From: Pseudomonas sp. H9
GTDB lineage: Bacteria; Pseudomonadota; Gammaproteobacteria; Pseudomonadales; Pseudomonadaceae
NCBI RefSeq assembly: GCF_004353925.1
Contig: NZ_SMOK01000016.1
Location: forward strand, 54,589 to 118,588
Direction of reading: 5' to 3'
DNA: 64,000 nt
A model generated the notes under the pieces. The model made no database searches. It was given only the letters and a program-made list of their open reading frames with translations, and had not been told where the DNA came from. Below, in pieces: positions 63,254 through 64,000 of this stretch (position 1 is the first letter of the stretch; every line of letters begins with the position of its first letter). The translations under genes and the position numbers were made by a program.

Positions 63254-63284
63254 GCGCAACAACGCAATGTCATCGCGTCACTGT

Positions 63285-63322
63285 AAACACCCCACGCTGA
63301 AGGTTCAGCGTGGGGTGTTTTT
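63285..63322 (+). terminator. Rho-independent terminator of katG
   Basis: A 16-base near-perfect inverted repeat (AAACACCCCACGCTGA at 63285, TCAGCGTGGGGTGTTT at 63305) with loop AGGT ends in a U-run. It lies 32 bases past the katG stop and reads as a textbook intrinsic terminator; the A-rich left edge means it could also act in reverse. Confidence 0.93.
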
Positions 63323-63487
63323 CATCTGATCCGTATTTTTCTAGCGTATCTGCGTCTGTAACGAAAACACTGACACTCCGACAATGTAGCCACTACAAGG
63401 CACCTTTCATTTGCACCGCGTGCCTGATCAGGTGGCTGTGCACACAGCAGCGCCTGTTGCCTCTTCCCTGTTCAAATCGGAGTTCCT

Positions 63488-63571
63488 ATGGGCAAGCTTG
63501 CGCTTTTCGTGGTTGGTTTTCTGGTGCTCGCCATTGGCATTGGTGCGTTAGGTACTATCTCGCCGTTGTAA
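63488..63571 (+). CDS. 27-residue hydrophobic micropeptide
   Basis: A very short frame from ATG 63488 to TAA 63571 with GGAG six bases upstream. It begins MGKLALFVVGFLVLAIGIG and ends with a polar turn at ISPL, one membrane-spanning helix. Single-pass peptides of this size are often subunits or regulators of membrane enzymes, or small toxins; no neighbour names its partner. The ribosome-binding site and clean hydrophobic composition argue against chance. Confidence 0.55.
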   Translation: MGKLALFVVGFLVLAIGIGALGTISPL

Positions 63572-63705
63572 GGAATAAAGGCTCTTCAGGGATTGCCAGG
63601 GAAGGTTTGGGTTTGGCTCTGAGAATTGTGAACTTATCCATTCGGTGTGGTGGCTCCACTTGCCCCTTCCGCCCTTACGGCGGCCCTACGCTTCGCTTCG
63701 GGTTC

Positions 63706-63832
63706 CCTCCTGAAGTCGCAACCTGCGGCGTCTGGACTAACGCGCACGCACTTGTAGCTTGTAGCTTGTAGCTTGTAGCTATCGAAGATACTCCCGCCCA
63801 GACACCGCCCGTAACTTAGCGACTTCAGGAGG
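63706..63832. repeat. Inverted repeat enclosing a 7-base tandem repeat
   Basis: CCTCCTGAAGTCGC (63706-63719) and GCGACTTCAGGAGG (63819-63832) are a perfect 14-base inverted pair about 100 bases apart. Inside lie four tandem copies of CTTGTAG (63751-63778). The stretch from 63572 to 63860 shows no gene. The layout could be a decayed miniature mobile element or a species-specific intergenic repeat. Confidence 0.6.
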
Positions 63833-63863
63833 CCGAGTGGAGGTGACTGGAGGGCTTATCTCG

Positions 63864-63933
63864 GTGGGAGCGGGCTTGCCCCGCGAAGCGATTTAGCCTG
63901 CAAAACCCAATCGCGGGGCAAGCCCGCTCCCAC
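63864..63933. repeat. REP palindrome pair 8
   Basis: Inverted REP cores (GTGGGAGCGGGCTTGCCCCG form) just downstream of the 63706-63832 repeat. After it, the last 67 bases of the window (GGTTCCTTTTGCCAAGAC and flanks) are GC-rich and show nothing I can name, though this string looks like another Pseudomonas intergenic repeat. Confidence 0.9.
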
Positions 63934-64000
63934 GGTTAGGGCCGGATGCAGGAGCGAGCGGTTTTGGTTCCTTTTGCCAAGACAAAAGAGACCCGCCGTA

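Noticed and set aside
63310..63771. 153-codon frame after katG
   Set aside because: It starts inside the katG terminator and runs through repeats; no homologous features. The 27-residue frame inside this stretch has a better start.
63751..63778. Short tandem repeats considered as a CRISPR remnant
   Set aside because: The 7-base units are contiguous with no spacers, and no cas gene is present.

Overview
The window looks like chromosomal DNA of a Pseudomonas of the putida/fluorescens type. It is GC-rich and dense with operons. Eight paired copies of the Pseudomonas REP palindrome (core GGAGCGGGCTTGCCCCGCG) sit between genes, and most protein families are typical of soil pseudomonads (OprD porin, DUF1302/DUF1329 pair, MocR, HxlR and LysR regulators, meta-cleavage genes). 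I see no rRNA, tRNA, CRISPR array, insertion sequence or phage gene.

0-16.3 kb is a meta-cleavage catabolic regulon. A XylR/DmpR-type sigma-54 activator (14411-16255, +) lies divergently from a long minus-strand operon. Reading in the direction of transcription the operon holds an extradiol dioxygenase, flavin reductase and HsaA-type flavin monooxygenase; then DUF1302 outer-membrane protein, DUF1329 protein, YCF48-like protein and an RND (MMPL-type) transporter; then a GlcG/HbpS-like protein, hydratase (mhpD), acetaldehyde dehydrogenase (mhpF) and aldolase (mhpE). The ring-fission hydrolase comes last behind its own promoter. Three sequences match the -24/-12 consensus TGGCAC-N5-TTGC: one before the dioxygenase, one before the hydrolase, one before the activator. 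The chemistry reads phenol to catechol to meta-ring fission to hydroxypentadienoate to pyruvate plus acetyl-CoA. The substrate is unknown; the exported and membrane proteins suggest something hydrophobic.

16.3-27.1 kb is a redox module. It has two fumarate-reductase/ketosteroid-dehydrogenase-like flavoproteins, EtfA and EtfB, an SDR, an isochorismatase-fold protein without its usual cysteine, a racemase-fold protein without its usual cysteines, a PRISE-type enone reductase, an acetyltransferase and two LysR regulators. It may feed partly saturated rings into the catechol pathway, but that is inference.

27.1-33.4 kb is one tightly coupled seven-gene operon: thermostable-hemolysin-family protein, AMP-dependent ligase, haem-oxygenase-like diiron protein, SDR, TPR protein, response regulator, histidine kinase. 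It looks like a small biosynthetic pathway carrying its own two-component system, and is my best candidate for an undescribed system.

33.6-49.4 kb is a second catabolic regulon controlled by a GntR/UTRA repressor. It contains a FAD/Fe-S oxidase, an MFS importer, a 38-residue micropeptide, a TSUP permease, an OprD porin, two DUF202 proteins, a GMC oxidoreductase, a sulfatase, a VanB-like reductase, a Rieske oxygenase and an aldehyde dehydrogenase. AT-rich palindromes built on CTATATAG or AAAGCTAT/ATAGCTTT stand before four transcription units and probably mark the repressor's operators. The set suggests use of a sulfate ester.

49.6-64 kb is ordinary mixed genome: MocR regulator, acetyltransferases, HxlR repressor with an MFS exporter, small conserved proteins, an orphan periplasmic binding protein, a Nudix hydrolase, an AttEFGH-like ABC exporter with a lipocalin-like lipoprotein, and catalase-peroxidase KatG with a strong terminator. 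A 27-residue hydrophobic peptide gene and a repeat-rich intergenic stretch close the window.
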